A stretch of DNA of 64,000 nucleotides from Melanopsichium pennsylvanicum (GCA_900208305.1 OAPG01000018.1:434001-498000), one strand, 5' to 3'. Positions 32,697-42,909 are shown, numbered from the stretch's first letter. The notes: a model not told the origin generated them from the sequence alone. Translations and numbers: made by a program.

Positions 32697-33191
32697 ACGC
32701 GCGCCACACGCGTATGGTAGCCAGCATGACCATAGCTCGTGCCTCACAAACCAATCATTTACAAAACACACATACACCCCTCATCGGCTGGTTGAGGCAT
32801 ACTCGTTTCACCCCTCACGTACCTAGTTGCTCTCAACGCACAACTAGATATGCTTATCCAGCTAAGTTTGATTCACATTCATCAGCAAAACTTGATTCAC
32901 ATGATGCCTCGGTAAGGGATCATGATTAGGTTCTGAGATTTGACTTGAGGAGTGAGAAAGATGGACAGTACAAATGACGCGAGAGGGAACGTGCTCTGAG
33001 TGGTTGAGACGGTGAACGAGGGAGCGTGTGTGGGGACGAGACTGCGAAACATGATGCAATGAAACTTACTAAATAATACAATAGATGGGGGCTACGGACG
33101 GGTGGAGAAGATGCAGAGAAATGTGCGTCGAATGAAAATGTCATTGGACGAATGGTAGGCGGAGCTAGAGTGAGTGTATGATTTTGAAATA
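32697..33191. other. Convergent gap between LETM1-type gene and UBC8
   Basis: About 500 bp of 3' flanks from two convergent genes. I see no repeat array or RNA gene in it. Confidence 0.5.
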
Positions 33192-33970
33192 TCACATCTC
33201 CATATCGCCCATGGGTTCATGATCTGAAAAGCTGCCTACGTCCGACATTTCGTCTTCGTCTTCGTCATCCTCGTCTTCTTGCTGTCCTGCCGCATTGGCT
33301 GCTTCGTTTGTGGCAAAGCGCTGCACATAATCCTTAACTCTAGCCTCGTACGTCTTTGGTTCGCGCATCAGCAATGCGGCTGCTTCTCCATTGAGTGGAT
33401 CGGTGGGGTTTGGGTAGCGCAAAAGTTGGGGAAGAAAGACTTCGAAAATGTTGATGCAGTCAAACATTGGGCTCCAGGTCTGATTGATGACGTCGAGGCA
33501 AACCGAACCCGAGAGTTCGTCAATGTTGGGATGAAAGATCTTGTTCATGAAACCGATGGAAGGCGATTTGTAGGGATACTGATCGGGAAGTTCGACGTGA
33601 ATTTTCCATACGCCGCCTGCGAAGGGTGCTGTTTTGGATAAAATGGGTTGTTGGAGGTAGAAGAGTCAGCCATCTAGATATATGGGAGAAGGAGGAATTG
33701 CAAAAGGGCACATGATTAAGGAGGCAGTGTCAACTACATACTTTCTGCTGGACCATGAAAGCGAACGTAAAACTCTTGCATGCTGTCATTGATGAGTGTG
33801 ATTTCGTAGTCGGACATGAGACTGAATGCGGTGTTGGATTGAAGACAAAGTAAATGGTTGGAAGAGATGAACAGTCAGCGGTTGAGCGATGATAAGGGAT
33901 GATGTAATGAGAGCCAAAGCACTTACAGCTTCATAACGTCTGTCTCGATGCGACGTTTTGGAGATGTCAT
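33192..33970 (-). CDS. UBC8: Ubiquitin-conjugating enzyme E2, UBC8/UBE2H type (3 exons)
   Basis: E2 enzyme; yeast Ubc8 works with the GID/CTLH ligase in degrading gluconeogenic enzymes. Exons are 33970-33927, 33821-33742 and 33628-33192, with introns of 105 bp (GTAAGT...CAG) and 113 bp (GTATGT...CAG). All junctions are in phase and give 186 residues. The N-terminus [15 protein letters not shown] matches UBE2[35 protein letters not shown] and the active-site block [13 protein letters not shown] (Cys85) follow. The C-terminus is a long acidic tail ([12 protein letters not shown]...), also a UBE2H feature. It diverges from LSM1 across a 1-kb shared promoter. Confidence 0.95.
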
Positions 33971-34451
33971 GTCTGGAACGTGATTTGTAGTCGACGCTCG
34001 CGGTTGTAGTAGGTAGGGAGGTGGATATGGTATGAGGTTGCTCGCGTGATGTGCGCTATGTGTGGATGTGTGGATGTGCTCGAAGTTGAGTAGGAAAAGC
34101 GGTGAGATTTGTGTGACGCTTGTGATTGCTTGAGGTATAGCTTGGATTTAACGCAGGAAGGTGCAAGGTGCTTGAAGCGATTGTCAAGTTGAGTCAAAGG
34201 GCAGCTAGGTGTATGAAGAGGAAGAGATATGTGGTGGGTGTGTGGTGGTTATATGGGTGCAGGGGCGTGAAATGGGAGTTTGTGGTTGACGAGTATAGTG
34301 CAATTAGAGTAAATAATAATTTATTTTACTTTAGCTGTGTATCTTGATTGAGATGGATTTGCGAGTAAGTCAGGGTCTGATGTGGCCTCGGATTCAAGTG
34401 GGCTCGGCTGAGAGCCCAGTTTGTTGTATCATCACCGGTCACTTTGATATT

Positions 34452-34467
34452 TTACGGTAATTACAGT
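34452..34467. promoter_or_regulatory. Paired TTAC-N-GTAA-type motif
   Basis: TTACGGTAA at 34452-34460 directly followed by TTACAGT at 34461-34467, starts 9 bp apart, midway between UBC8 and LSM1. Confidence 0.45.
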
Positions 34468-34494
34468 CCTCACACTTGGTCACACATTCAAGTC

Positions 34495-34530
34495 GGCCAT
34501 TCACACGGCCATTCACACGACCATTCACAC
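34495..34530. repeat. 12-bp tandem repeat, 3 copies
   Basis: Three head-to-tail copies of GRCCATTCACAC in the UBC8/LSM1 promoter gap, followed by a partial fourth (GACCA). Confidence 0.9.
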
Positions 34531-34968
34531 GACCAGTAGTAGTAGTGTAGCTGCCATTCTATTTGTATTTACAGTATTTCGTGAATGTGCTTGGTGAGTG
34601 TGCGGAAGCGGCTAAGACATTCACACGATGCGAGTGGAGGTTTGCGACTTTTTATGATACTTACAGACTATCGTACGAGATCTCAACATAGTCAAGTGAG
34701 ACGCAATCTAACTATGCGTAGAGTCCAAGATGCAGCTGCAAGTCTGTCCAATTAGACCAACACCTTACAGTTGAGTATTGCACTTTCCGTATCCACTTGA
34801 TACCATCGTCATCCGCATCAACTACAATAACGACACTCAAGTATACTATCTTGCCAAGAATCTTGCTGTACGATCGATACATTTCGACTGCCGCTGCTGC
34901 TGCAAAGTGCCACTCGTTTCGTCCCATCACAAGAACCGCACTAGACGCACCCAAGCACATTCGCAATC

Positions 34969-35688
34969 ATGGACGCCCAAGACATTGTCTCCAACATTGC
35001 TTTCACCACCTCGGGATCTCTCGTAGATTGCGTCGACAAGAAGATGCTCGTCGTATTACGAGATGGAAAGAAACTTATTGGCGTTCTTCGATCGTATGAC
35101 CAATTTGGTACGTAGCTTCTCTCTCTCTCTGCACGCATCCCAACCTCACAATCCCACCATCTTGACTCATCCTTTCACTTCACTGCACACACCAATTTCG
35201 TCGCATAGCCAACCTCGTTTTACAAGACACAGTAGAGCGCGTTTTCGTCGGTAACCGTTACGGCGACATTGCACGAGGTGTCTTTCTTGTTCGCGGAGAG
35301 AACGTCGTTCTCATGGGCGAAATTGTAAGTCCATCTTCTTCCCAGCAAGAATCAATACCCATTTTCTTTTTTTTTTCTTTCCTTTCCTTTCATTGCATTC
35401 TGATTTGAATCTCTACATTTTTGCACATCTTATGCATCGTCAATTATTTCTCCTTTTTCCATGTTGGTTACCCTTGCTTCTTCTTCTTCTCTGCAGGACT
35501 TGGACGCGGAAGACGAAGTACCACTATCCATCGCAGCACCATTACCACCATCCGCCCTCCCCCAATTGTTCGCAGCAAAGGAAGCAGAGACAGAATCAAA
35601 AGCCAAGAGCGAAGCCAAAAAGGCAGACATCTTGCGATTAGCTCGTGGCTTTTGCGCGGACAAGAGCGGAGACGGTGACATGTACTGA
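34969..35688 (+). CDS. LSM1: Sm-like protein LSM1 (3 exons)
   Basis: Subunit of the cytoplasmic Lsm1-7 ring that, with Pat1, binds oligoadenylated mRNA 3' ends and promotes decapping. Exons are 34969-35107, 35209-35324 and 35497-35688, with introns of 101 bp (GTACGT...ATAG) and 172 bp (GTAAGT...GCAG). Phases fit and give 148 residues. Sm1 motif: [25 protein letters not shown], with SYDQFANLVLQD continuing it. Sm2 part: [21 protein letters not shown]. The next exon begins [10 protein letters not shown], characteristic of Lsm1 rather than other Lsm proteins. The C-terminal tail is Lys/Ala/Glu-rich. The strong match to the Lsm1 family makes splice placement secure. Confidence 0.95.
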
Positions 35689-36213
35689 GAGGGAAAAAAA
35701 AAGAGACACGACGTAACACAACACAACGATTAAAGCATCGACGCTGCCTTTTGATGCAGTCTGATATACCACTCCCATTCACACATCTTTACTCGATGTA
35801 TTGTGTCATTCTTTTCTTTCTCCTCCTTTTTTTTTTTTTTGGTCAATTGTATATTATGCAATGAGCTCAGAATGCCTCTCAAGTGGTTTGTACTGTTGGC
35901 GTATGTGTACGGGTGTGTTAGGGTGTGTGTAGGGTTTCCGGAGCAATGCTTTCGCAGACAAATCTACTTTTGGCACCCGGAACGCACAAATACTAGTATG
36001 CATGCCGGCCTCACACAAACACAAACACCCACTTACGAGCGCAATGGCAATGGCAATGGCAATGGCAATGCTTTGGCATCAATATCTAAAATAATGAATT
36101 AGTTATATGTGGCCGGTCAATTCTTACCAGCCTTGTTCTTCCTCAAAAGCGCCTATTCTGGCTGCTTTCACGGCAAACAATGGTAACCGCTACTTATTCT
36201 TGCCATCAAGATT
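35689..36213. other. Convergent gap between LSM1 and NDP kinase gene
   Basis: About 520 bp of two 3' flanks, with T-rich DNA near 35825-35841 and a GCAATG hexamer array (36041-36070). No gene seen. Confidence 0.55.
36041..36070. repeat. GCAATG hexamer array, 5 copies
   Basis: Five perfect copies of GCAATG between the convergent LSM1 and NDP kinase genes. Confidence 0.95.
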
Positions 36214-36885
36214 TCAGTTGTCGGCCATGATCATGTTCCAAGCGATAGGCTTGTACTCGGTAGCGAGTTCCCTTTCGTCGAACCAGAGACCGATTTCCTT
36301 GGTAGCCGATTCGTGCGAGTCGGAAGCGTGGATAATGTTGCGACCAACCGAAACACAGTAGTCACCACGAATCGAGCCCGGGGCAGCATCGAGAGGGTTG
36401 GTAGCACCTACAAGGCGACGTCCCTGTCGAATTACGTCCTTTCCTTCCCACACCATGGCTATAACCGGAGTACCACAAGTGATGTACGAAACCAGACCGG
36501 CGTAGAAGGGCTTCTTGGCAAGATCAACGTAGTGCTCCTTGGCGAGAGCCTCGGATGGAATGAGACTTTTCAAAGCCACCAATTTGTAGCCACGTTTCTC
36601 GAAGCGGCTAATCACTTCGCCAACGATCTGGCGAGAAGTACCGTCGGGCTTGATCATGACGTAAGAGCGTTCGGTGGCAGTGCCCAATTCGCCAGCGATG
36701 GTTTTGGCGCCCTCAAGCTGAACGGTAGGGGCAGAGAAAGCCGAGTAGGTGAGGGCAGAGCCGGCAACGAGGGCAGCGGCACCCATGTAGCGGCGAGCGG
36801 AGGCATTGCCAGCGCTAGCAGCCTGGGTTGAAAAGGCGCGCTTGGAAGCGGCACGCAAGGCGGGAATGGCGGTGCGGGAGAACAT
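36214..36885 (-). CDS. Nucleoside diphosphate kinase with mitochondrial-type presequence
   Basis: Transfers the terminal phosphate between nucleoside tri- and diphosphates through a phosphohistidine. The 223-residue protein has an N-terminal extension of about 70 residues: MFSRTAIPALRAASKRAFST is basic and free of acidic residues, followed by a short hydrophobic stretch (AAALVAGSALTYSAF). The NDPK domain then starts at RSYVMIKPDG. Diagnostic motifs are GTSRQIVGEVISRFEKRGYKLV, PFYAGLVSYITCGTPVIAMVWEG, GATNPLDAAPGSIRGDY, and the active-site block NIIHASDSHESA with His186. Cytosolic NDPKs are about 150 residues, so the extension points to a mitochondrial (NME4-like) form, possibly membrane-anchored. 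Whether a second start makes a cytosolic form is not visible. It diverges from the RPC37 gene. Confidence 0.93.
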   Translation of the reverse strand: MFSRTAIPALRAASKRAFSTQAASAGNASARRYMGAAALVAGSALTYSAFSAPTVQLEGAKTIAGELGTATERSYVMIKPDGTSRQIVGEVISRFEKRGYKLVALKSLIPSEALAKEHYVDLAKKPFYAGLVSYITCGTPVIAMVWEGKDVIRQGRRLVGATNPLDAAPGSIRGDYCVSVGRNIIHASDSHESATKEIGLWFDERELATEYKPIAWNMIMADN

Positions 36886-37270
36886 ATTGGTCGATGATGG
36901 TCACGAGAAATTGAATGTCTGTACGATGTCTGTGGAGAGAAAGTTGATAGTGGTGGTTAGAGAAAGAGGAAGAGATGGAAGAGAAATAGGATGGGGAGGG
37001 TGTTACTTGTCCAAATCTGTGTGCGACGTTGATCGACCTCTGTTCGCTTCTTCTTGAGCACTGACCATCACAGCGATCCTTTCGACTTTTCCCTTTTTTA
37101 CTCGAGAATTTTGTTTAAAATATTCAAAATTTAACATATATAAAATTTATAGAGCACCAACTTTTTGAGATTTTCCTGACACTAATGACTTGTGTGTACT
37201 GTTAGACCCTTTTACATGTTGGAACCCAACTGTCTACCACCACGATTCCTCCCATCAGCTAGCTAACAAT
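36886..37270. promoter_or_regulatory. Divergent promoter, NDP kinase and RPC37
   Basis: 385 bp between two start codons. A TATA-like TATATAAA lies at 37137-37144, about 130 bp upstream of the RPC37 ATG; its role is inferred from position only. Confidence 0.5.
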
Positions 37271-38395
37271 ATGGAGGAAGCAGACCAACTCTTCTTGGGC
37301 TCTAGTGTAAACGCTTCAATGGACCAGTCCCAGGATCTCAGAGCACAACTCACAAGCTCAACCATTCCGAATTCCTCAACGATCGATCTGCCACCCGAGT
37401 CGGAGCTCGTCGCTTCCCTTCCCGTCTACCTCAGCAAGTCCCTGCTTGGCGAATCTTCACTACACATTTTTCAATATCCTATCTATCCACGAGACCGACC
37501 TCTTCCTATCCCATACTCGGCTGCCGCTCGCGGACTCAAAGTATCTAGTCGATGGCGACCAAAAGCGAACCGAGTCGAAGTGGAATTGCCGCTTGACGTT
37601 CGAGAGGAAGTGTACAACACTGATCGTGGTGTGGAGTTTGGTGTGGGTGCAGAGGTGCTTGCACAAAAGCAAGCTCGTGCTGATGCCGCCCATGGTGGGT
37701 CTACCTCCACCGAAGCTACTTCTTCCAGCAGCAGGATCCGTGTCAAGAAGGAGAAAGAGGAGGAAGCACAAGCAAACAGAGGACCTAAGAAGCTCGAAAA
37801 GATCAAGCTGGAATCGATTCAAGTACCAAATGCGACAGAGTATATGGTAGGAGTCATACGAGACCAAGCACTACACCTCACACGTCTTGAATCTATCGTC
37901 CAACTTCGACCATCGATGAACTATCTGGACGCGATTGACGAAGCGCGTGAAGCGGAAAAGCGTCGAGATCGTGCAGCGCAAACAGGCGAAGCGGGCTCGG
38001 ATGAAGAAGACGAAGATGAGCTCATGGAGATGGAAGCTCCAGGCCAAGGCTCGTCGCGCTCGAAAGAAAAGAAGGATGTGAAGAAGCCAACAGCACAGAC
38101 GCTCAGTGTAGCGCTGCGTACCGATCCCAACGCGAAAAAGGCTGGAGGAATGGGAATGGGTATGGGTATGGGCATGGGTATGGGCGTTGGAGGTGGTTCA
38201 AGCAGCGAGGCAAGGGATCAGCTCATGGCGGCACAGAGAGAGGCGGATGCCGAGAGATGGGTCGACTTGGAATGGAGGGATGAGAGATCGCACGAGGCTC
38301 AACAGATCTTTGATGCGCAACTGTTCGCCGGCAGCAAGGCTCGACTGACTTGCAAAACAAAGCCCAGAGATTACCTTCTTCATGCTCTCCCCTGA
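37271..38395 (+). CDS. RPC37: RNA polymerase III subunit RPC37/RPC5
   Basis: RPC37 pairs with RPC53 in a TFIIF-like subcomplex of RNA polymerase III that acts in initiation, termination and reinitiation. The 374-residue reading starts at 37271, the first in-frame ATG. Family features are the N-terminal dimerisation part (LVASLPVYLSKSL, LHIFQYPIYPRDRPL, RVEVELPLD), YMVGVIRDQALHLTRLESIVQLRPSMNYLD near the centre, and a conserved C-terminal end (SHEAQQIFDAQLFA, LLHAL). Between them is an acidic DEEDEDELMEME stretch and an expanded Gly-Met run near residues 295-310. The closest family is Sin/RPC5. I am fairly sure of the family and less sure that the reading has no small intron. Confidence 0.85.
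   Translation: MEEADQLFLGSSVNASMDQSQDLRAQLTSSTIPNSSTIDLPPESELVASLPVYLSKSLLGESSLHIFQYPIYPRDRPLPIPYSAAARGLKVSSRWRPKANRVEVELPLDVREEVYNTDRGVEFGVGAEVLAQKQARADAAHGGSTSTEATSSSSRIRVKKEKEEEAQANRGPKKLEKIKLESIQVPNATEYMVGVIRDQALHLTRLESIVQLRPSMNYLDAIDEAREAEKRRDRAAQTGEAGSDEEDEDELMEMEAPGQGSSRSKEKKDVKKPTAQTLSVALRTDPNAKKAGGMGMGMGMGMGMGVGGGSSSEARDQLMAAQREADAERWVDLEWRDERSHEAQQIFDAQLFAGSKARLTCKTKPRDYLLHALP
38152..38193 (+). repeat. Gly-Met coding hexamer run in RPC37
   Basis: Imperfect repeats of GGNATG encode alternating Gly and Met in the acidic, disordered part of the RPC37-type protein. Such a run is prone to length change. Confidence 0.85.
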
Positions 38396-38937
38396 TCTGC
38401 ATTTCCAAAATGATTGAATTAGCATTGCCCTCCTTTGCTCACATTACATTCTGTATTTGTAATTGAATCTCAATGTACGAGTTGTTCGCTCATTTGGTGC
38501 CAATTTAGATGGTGCTATATGACGATGGATGCTGAGAGAGGGTATGCCAAAGTTTGACGCTATGTGGAAGAAAGAGCAGAATGAGCTGTCGATCTAACAA
38601 TTCCTTTTCTAATTCCAACTTGGCGGTTTTCACGCAGCATTTTTGCATCCTTCTCTTTTGAGCAAAAAGAAAACAAAAAGTGGAGTGAGCAAAAGCTGCA
38701 GATTGCGCTCAAACCAAGCACCATAGCTGTGCTCATCAGAGCCGCGGCGCGTGAATAGTATAATGTCCTCTCATGTGCTTGCGGGCCAAAAAGGTGGCAG
38801 AGTATGGTAATAGTGTCGACATGACGAGCTTAATCATTCAGTTGCTCATCTTCCCATCCATCTCCATCACATCCCCCTCAATCGTCTCTCTCCATCCAGC
38901 ACTGGATACGCTGAGCTTCAAACACACTATACAGGAT
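38396..38937. other. Tandem gap between RPC37 and Pex24-type genes
   Basis: About 540 bp: the 3' flank of RPC37 and the upstream region of the peroxin gene. The peroxin frame stays open upstream with ATGs at 38773 and 38821, so part of this could be coding. Confidence 0.45.
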
Positions 38938-40813
38938 ATGGACGATCCATCAGCATCGCCCACCTCGGTCAAGGCGCGAAACTCGCTCTTGAGCAACTCG
39001 CTTTACCCCTCCTCCTCGCCCAAACCAACTCGTCGACTCTCTTCATCATCTTCATCCGTGTATTCAACTTGTTCGACATCCGAGATGTCCACTTCTCGCT
39101 CCACTGGTGGGCTGTTCCAGCAAACCTCGATGGCGCTCCAAAACTTTGCAATCGAGTCCATCCTCGCTGCCTCGGCGGCTCCGCCCCGATTACCCGTAGC
39201 GCAGAACAAAGAGCCCTTGTCTCTACCAACTACCACCAAAAACTTTCGAGGATTCGTTCAGAAATCTGGACCCATGTTTTGGTTTCAAGATGGTGTGGAA
39301 GCAACGCTCATGTGGCAGGATGCGAGCTGGACTTTGATGTGGATGGCGATCTGGGCAGTCATTTCGGTGTACCCTTGGATGCTCTTGTTGGCACCCAGCA
39401 TGATTTTGAGCATAATCTTGGTCATGACTCACAAAGCAAGATATCAGGATTCAATGACGCACAACATTGCTCGCAAGCAAGTGCCAAAGTCACCCAACTC
39501 GAAATCCAAATCTACCGTCGATTTATACGCTCACAATAACGCCTCGCCCGCAGAAGTGTTGGATTATGCAACAAGCTTGCCAACAGCAACGGGAGAAGGA
39601 ATCGCTCAACCACCACTCACTCCCAACCCACCTCATGAAGGAACAGTTAAATACTATGAAAATTTGAGGGATATTCAAAACATGATGCGTATGATCATTG
39701 ATGGATACGATCTACTTGCACCTACCGTACCTTATCTTAATTGGTCTTCATACACTCGAAGTTTGCACATTCTTCAACTTTCGCTTTTGACTACGTTGCT
39801 TATGTTTTTCGTCGCACCTTACGTTCCTTATCGAGCCGTCATGTTGTTCGCGGGTGAAGGAGTTTTCATTGTTAATCATCCTTGGACCAAACCTGCACTT
39901 GAAGGTGTGTTGAAGCGTATGGAAACAAGCGGTCAAGGTCGAAAACTCATTCGAATCGTCAAAGAGGGTGGACACAGGGTACGAGAATGGATTGAACTGG
40001 ATGGATTGGATGACCATGTTTGGGAAAAAGGTTGGAGAAACGTAGAGGTTTTTGAAAATGAACGATTCTCGAAGATGAAGAAGGGTGCAAGTTCGAGTGG
40101 AGTAGTTGGGGGATGGAGTGCGCATAATTTAAGAATGGATGAGAGAATGGCTTGGACAAAAGGTCCAGATGGTTGGAGTCAAGATCAACTAGACGTTTTG
40201 CCAGGTTCAAAGATTGATATAAGGTAAGGTGATCCAATCCAATCCAATCACTCCTCCTCTACATTTTTTTTTGGTACCCTTGAAATCATGAGAAGATATT
40301 GCGTGCTGACCTCTCACGAACCCAATTTTTTTTTTTTAATTTTTTTTTTTTGGTATTGCTTACTTTTGATGTGTTATGTCATGTTGTGTGTATTTGACCA
40401 CTTGGAACAGTAGGCAAGTTGGAATGAAGTTGGAATCGGGATGGGAATGGGTTGAGGGAGATGATTGGAGGATTGATTGGGGTGGAAGTTGGTCTACTGT
40501 TGGAGTTGATGATGAAGGTTATGTTTATACGGATTCTAGTTGGCAAAAACCGGCTAGTTTTGCTTATGGACATGGTGGTGGTCTTCCAGATTATCCTCCT
40601 TCTATTTTCGATTTTCAAAATCTTGATCATGTTGATAATAGCCAAACTGATCATCAGGATCAAGTCCATGGTGAAAATCATGTTGTTGCTTCGGATACAA
40701 CAAGTGTACTATCGGCATTGAGTGCAGGTATGGTGGATCATCATCCTAAAAAAATGCGCGCAGAAACCAGAAGAAGGAGGTGGTTGAGGAGGGCTGTACG
40801 CACTTGTGACTAA
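38938..40813 (+). CDS. Peroxisomal membrane peroxin, Pex24/Pex23-like with dysferlin domain (2 exons)
   Basis: Integral membrane peroxin of the Pex24/Pex28-32 group, which controls peroxisome size, number and ER contact. Exons are 38938-40223 and 40411-40813 (187-bp intron, donor GTAAGG). The acceptor is a tandem CAGTAG, and both sites keep the frame. The 562-residue product has a Ser-rich N-terminus, then membrane segments (WTLMWMAIWAVISVYPWMLLL; LLAPSMILSIILVM; LSLLTTLLMFFVAPYVPY) and a C-terminal dysferlin-like part. The latter has FENERFS, DGWSQDQLDVLPG, and in exon 2 GWEWVEGDDWRIDWGG and YTDSSWQKP, ending with RRRRWLRRA. The dysferlin repeats span the splice junction, supporting the intron. 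The start is uncertain: ATGs at 38773 and 38821 are also in frame. Exon 2 is distinctly AT-rich in codon choice. Confidence 0.85.
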
Positions 40814-41139
40814 ACGGTAGGGCACGTAACACACACATACACCCCTACTATCCAAGTTTTTTTTTTTCGCCTTTTTCTTTCGAAAGACTTCCAACGTTGA
40901 ATTGTTTCAAATTTTCAAAAAAAAAAAAGTTGCAACCGATAGGGGAAGAGGTAATGTTGGTGAAATGAATGTGTGGTGTGATGATGATGATAAGACTTTG
41001 CGGTATGAAAGATGGTCAAGACAAAAAAGAGGACTGGATGCGTAATTTGGTATGATGCTGTGATATGCAATTTTTTTGAGATTATCAGAGAGAAAGGCGC
41101 GCGGCTTTGGTTTTTTTTTTTTCTTTTTTTTTTTTTTCT
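40814..41139. other. Convergent gap between peroxin and Gtr2-type genes
   Basis: 326 bp of two 3' flanks with T and A runs (about 40857-40868, 40917-40928, 41111-41137). No gene seen. Confidence 0.6.
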
Positions 41140-42909
41140 TTAGGTGCTGGATTGAGCCAAGGCATACAATCCTTGCACTGCTCTTCTGAACCAAGTGATG
41201 TTATAATCAATCAAAGCGGTCTGTTTTACGTGAATATCAGAATGCATCAAAACGATGAGTGCCAATCGATGATTCATTTGCCAAAAGCAAACTGACCTAT
41301 CTGGTTGAAGTCTAGTAACACTACTAGCCCATCTTTGAGTGACAGTGGATTGGTTGACCACCTTATTCGCATTTTTTGCTCCTGCTGCATCCGACTCCAC
41401 GTGGCGCGAAGGTGTGGGATCTTTCAAGCGTCCAAGCAAAAATCGCCTTGCTGAGGAAGGAGAAGTAGACAATTGGCCGGTGGACGTACTACTAGTAGCA
41501 ACAGTGTTGTTGTTGTTGATGTTGTTGTTGGTGGTGGTGGTGTTCGAATTAGAATTAGGATCGGAGGGTTGAACATTGACATAAAGCCCCGCAAACTTGG
41601 CCAAGAATCCAGCATAGTCGAAAACAAGATCGAAACTCGCCGCATCAAACGGTGCCGAGTCTGTCCCAACAAAAGTTCTCGTAGGCAAATCGAACAGGAA
41701 GGCATTTTCAAACTTGCATGTGCTACAAATGCTATCGCATACCTGCTCCATACACTCTGCCAAGGTCAAACTTGGTCGAAGCGTCGCAACAGCTGGTCGT
41801 GTGGGTTTGTTGGCTCCATCTTGCCCTGTCATTCCCGATTCACCTGGAGCTGGAGCATTACCATTGGTGGTGGAAAAGGATGCGCGAGTTTGTTCGTCGA
41901 GGGGTTCTTCAGGTTTGACTTTGGCCGCGAGAGATTGTTGCAACTTGCTGATGGCGACAAAGACGCTCGTGTCGTAGATGGATGTGGCATGACAATGAAG
42001 TCTCACCGCCTGGTCCAGATTGATCAGACCAGGTTCGGGGGTTATATCACTCCTGTGCCCTCCTCCTCCTCCTCCTCCGCCGCTGAAGATGGAAAATTCA
42101 GACGCACTCGCATCGTAGCCTCCACCCGCACCACCACCTCCACCACCTCCACCACTGCTGGAATTTCCTCCGCCTCCAGCCGGACTTCTTGAATAGCTTA
42201 GATCCTTACTTTTGCTCCTACTCGTGTGTTTCTTAGTCGCATTTGGCTTTGTCTGTTTCGAGACTACGGGTAGAGGCTCGGGATATGACCAAGTCTGAGC
42301 GACAAAGCTAGGAGAACTGTCTACGAGATCGTCCAGCACTTTACCTTGAATGGTGCTGAGCGTATCTTGCCTGTAATCGTTGGAATAGCCATCGATCTTG
42401 TGAACAAAGACGTGAAATTCGATGGTCTGATTCTCTGCGAAGGCGGAGAGGATGATGGTTTGTAATTTGGACAACGCTTCGTAGTAATCGTCTTGGGCGT
42501 CGATGACAAATATGACAGCTGAAACTTGGGTCCAGGGTAAGAGCTCTTGTATGTTGGCAGCTGAAGATGTGAATGGTGGGATGGTAGAATTTGTAGTAAG
42601 CTGGGAGGTTAGAGGAGGGGGGTTACGTGCGGGTACGGGAGGAGGTGGACCGGCGCGAGTGCCAGCAGCGGTGGTGGTGATAAGAGGGATACCCTTTTGG
42701 AGACGCACATCTCCAAGTAAGACCCTGGAGGGAGTGTCGATGATGCGAATGGGTAAAAAAGAATCTGACAAGATAAAGCCAGGTTTTGTGGTGGATTCGA
42801 GAAATACAGTGTCGTCTGGATGGAGCTCGTTGTATACTACGTTAAGGATGGAGCTCTTGCCTGAACGACGTAGGCCTATTACGGGGACCTGCAAACGTTT
42901 TGTTTCCAT
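41140..42909 (-). CDS. GTR2: RagC/Gtr2-type GTPase with altered G3 motif and large insertions
   Basis: Gtr2 pairs with Gtr1 on the vacuole to signal amino-acid status to TORC1. The 589-residue reading starts at 42909, the first ATG. G1 is GLRRSGKSS (12-20), G4 is HKID (170-173), and VIDAQDDYYEAL is typical of RagC. The C-terminal roadblock-like part has FENAFLFDLPTRTFV and ends near LIDYNITWFRRAVQGLYAL. Two oddities: at the G3 position the family D-x-P-G-Q is replaced by DTPSR (58-62), and about 47 extra Pro/Thr-rich residues separate it from VIDAQDD. A second insertion with glycine runs (about 244-284) and an Asn/Thr-rich run near the C-terminus lengthen it well beyond the usual 340-400 residues. 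I found no intron that would restore the motif. It diverges from the POP3-like gene. Confidence 0.88.
   Translation of the reverse strand: METKRLQVPVIGLRRSGKSSILNVVYNELHPDDTVFLESTTKPGFILSDSFLPIRIIDTPSRVLLGDVRLQKGIPLITTTAAGTRAGPPPPVPARNPPPLTSQLTTNSTIPPFTSSAANIQELLPWTQVSAVIFVIDAQDDYYEALSKLQTIILSAFAENQTIEFHVFVHKIDGYSNDYRQDTLSTIQGKVLDDLVDSSPSFVAQTWSYPEPLPVVSKQTKPNATKKHTSRSKSKDLSYSRSPAGGGGNSSSGGGGGGGGAGGGYDASASEFSIFSGGGGGGGGHRSDITPEPGLINLDQAVRLHCHATSIYDTSVFVAISKLQQSLAAKVKPEEPLDEQTRASFSTTNGNAPAPGESGMTGQDGANKPTRPAVATLRPSLTLAECMEQVCDSICSTCKFENAFLFDLPTRTFVGTDSAPFDAASFDLVFDYAGFLAKFAGLYVNVQPSDPNSNSNTTTTNNNINNNNTVATSSTSTGQLSTSPSSARRFLLGRLKDPTPSRHVESDAAGAKNANKVVNQSTVTQRWASSVTRLQPDRSVCFWQMNHRLALIVLMHSDIHVKQTALIDYNITWFRRAVQGLYALAQSST

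Larger units (their letters stand above)
33971..34968. promoter_or_regulatory. Divergent promoter region of UBC8 and LSM1
   Basis: About 1 kb containing a paired TTAC-N-GTAA locus (34452-34467), a further TTACAGTA (34569-34576), and three tandem copies of a 12-bp unit (34495-34530). A related CATTCACACGA word recurs at 34618. Confidence 0.55.
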
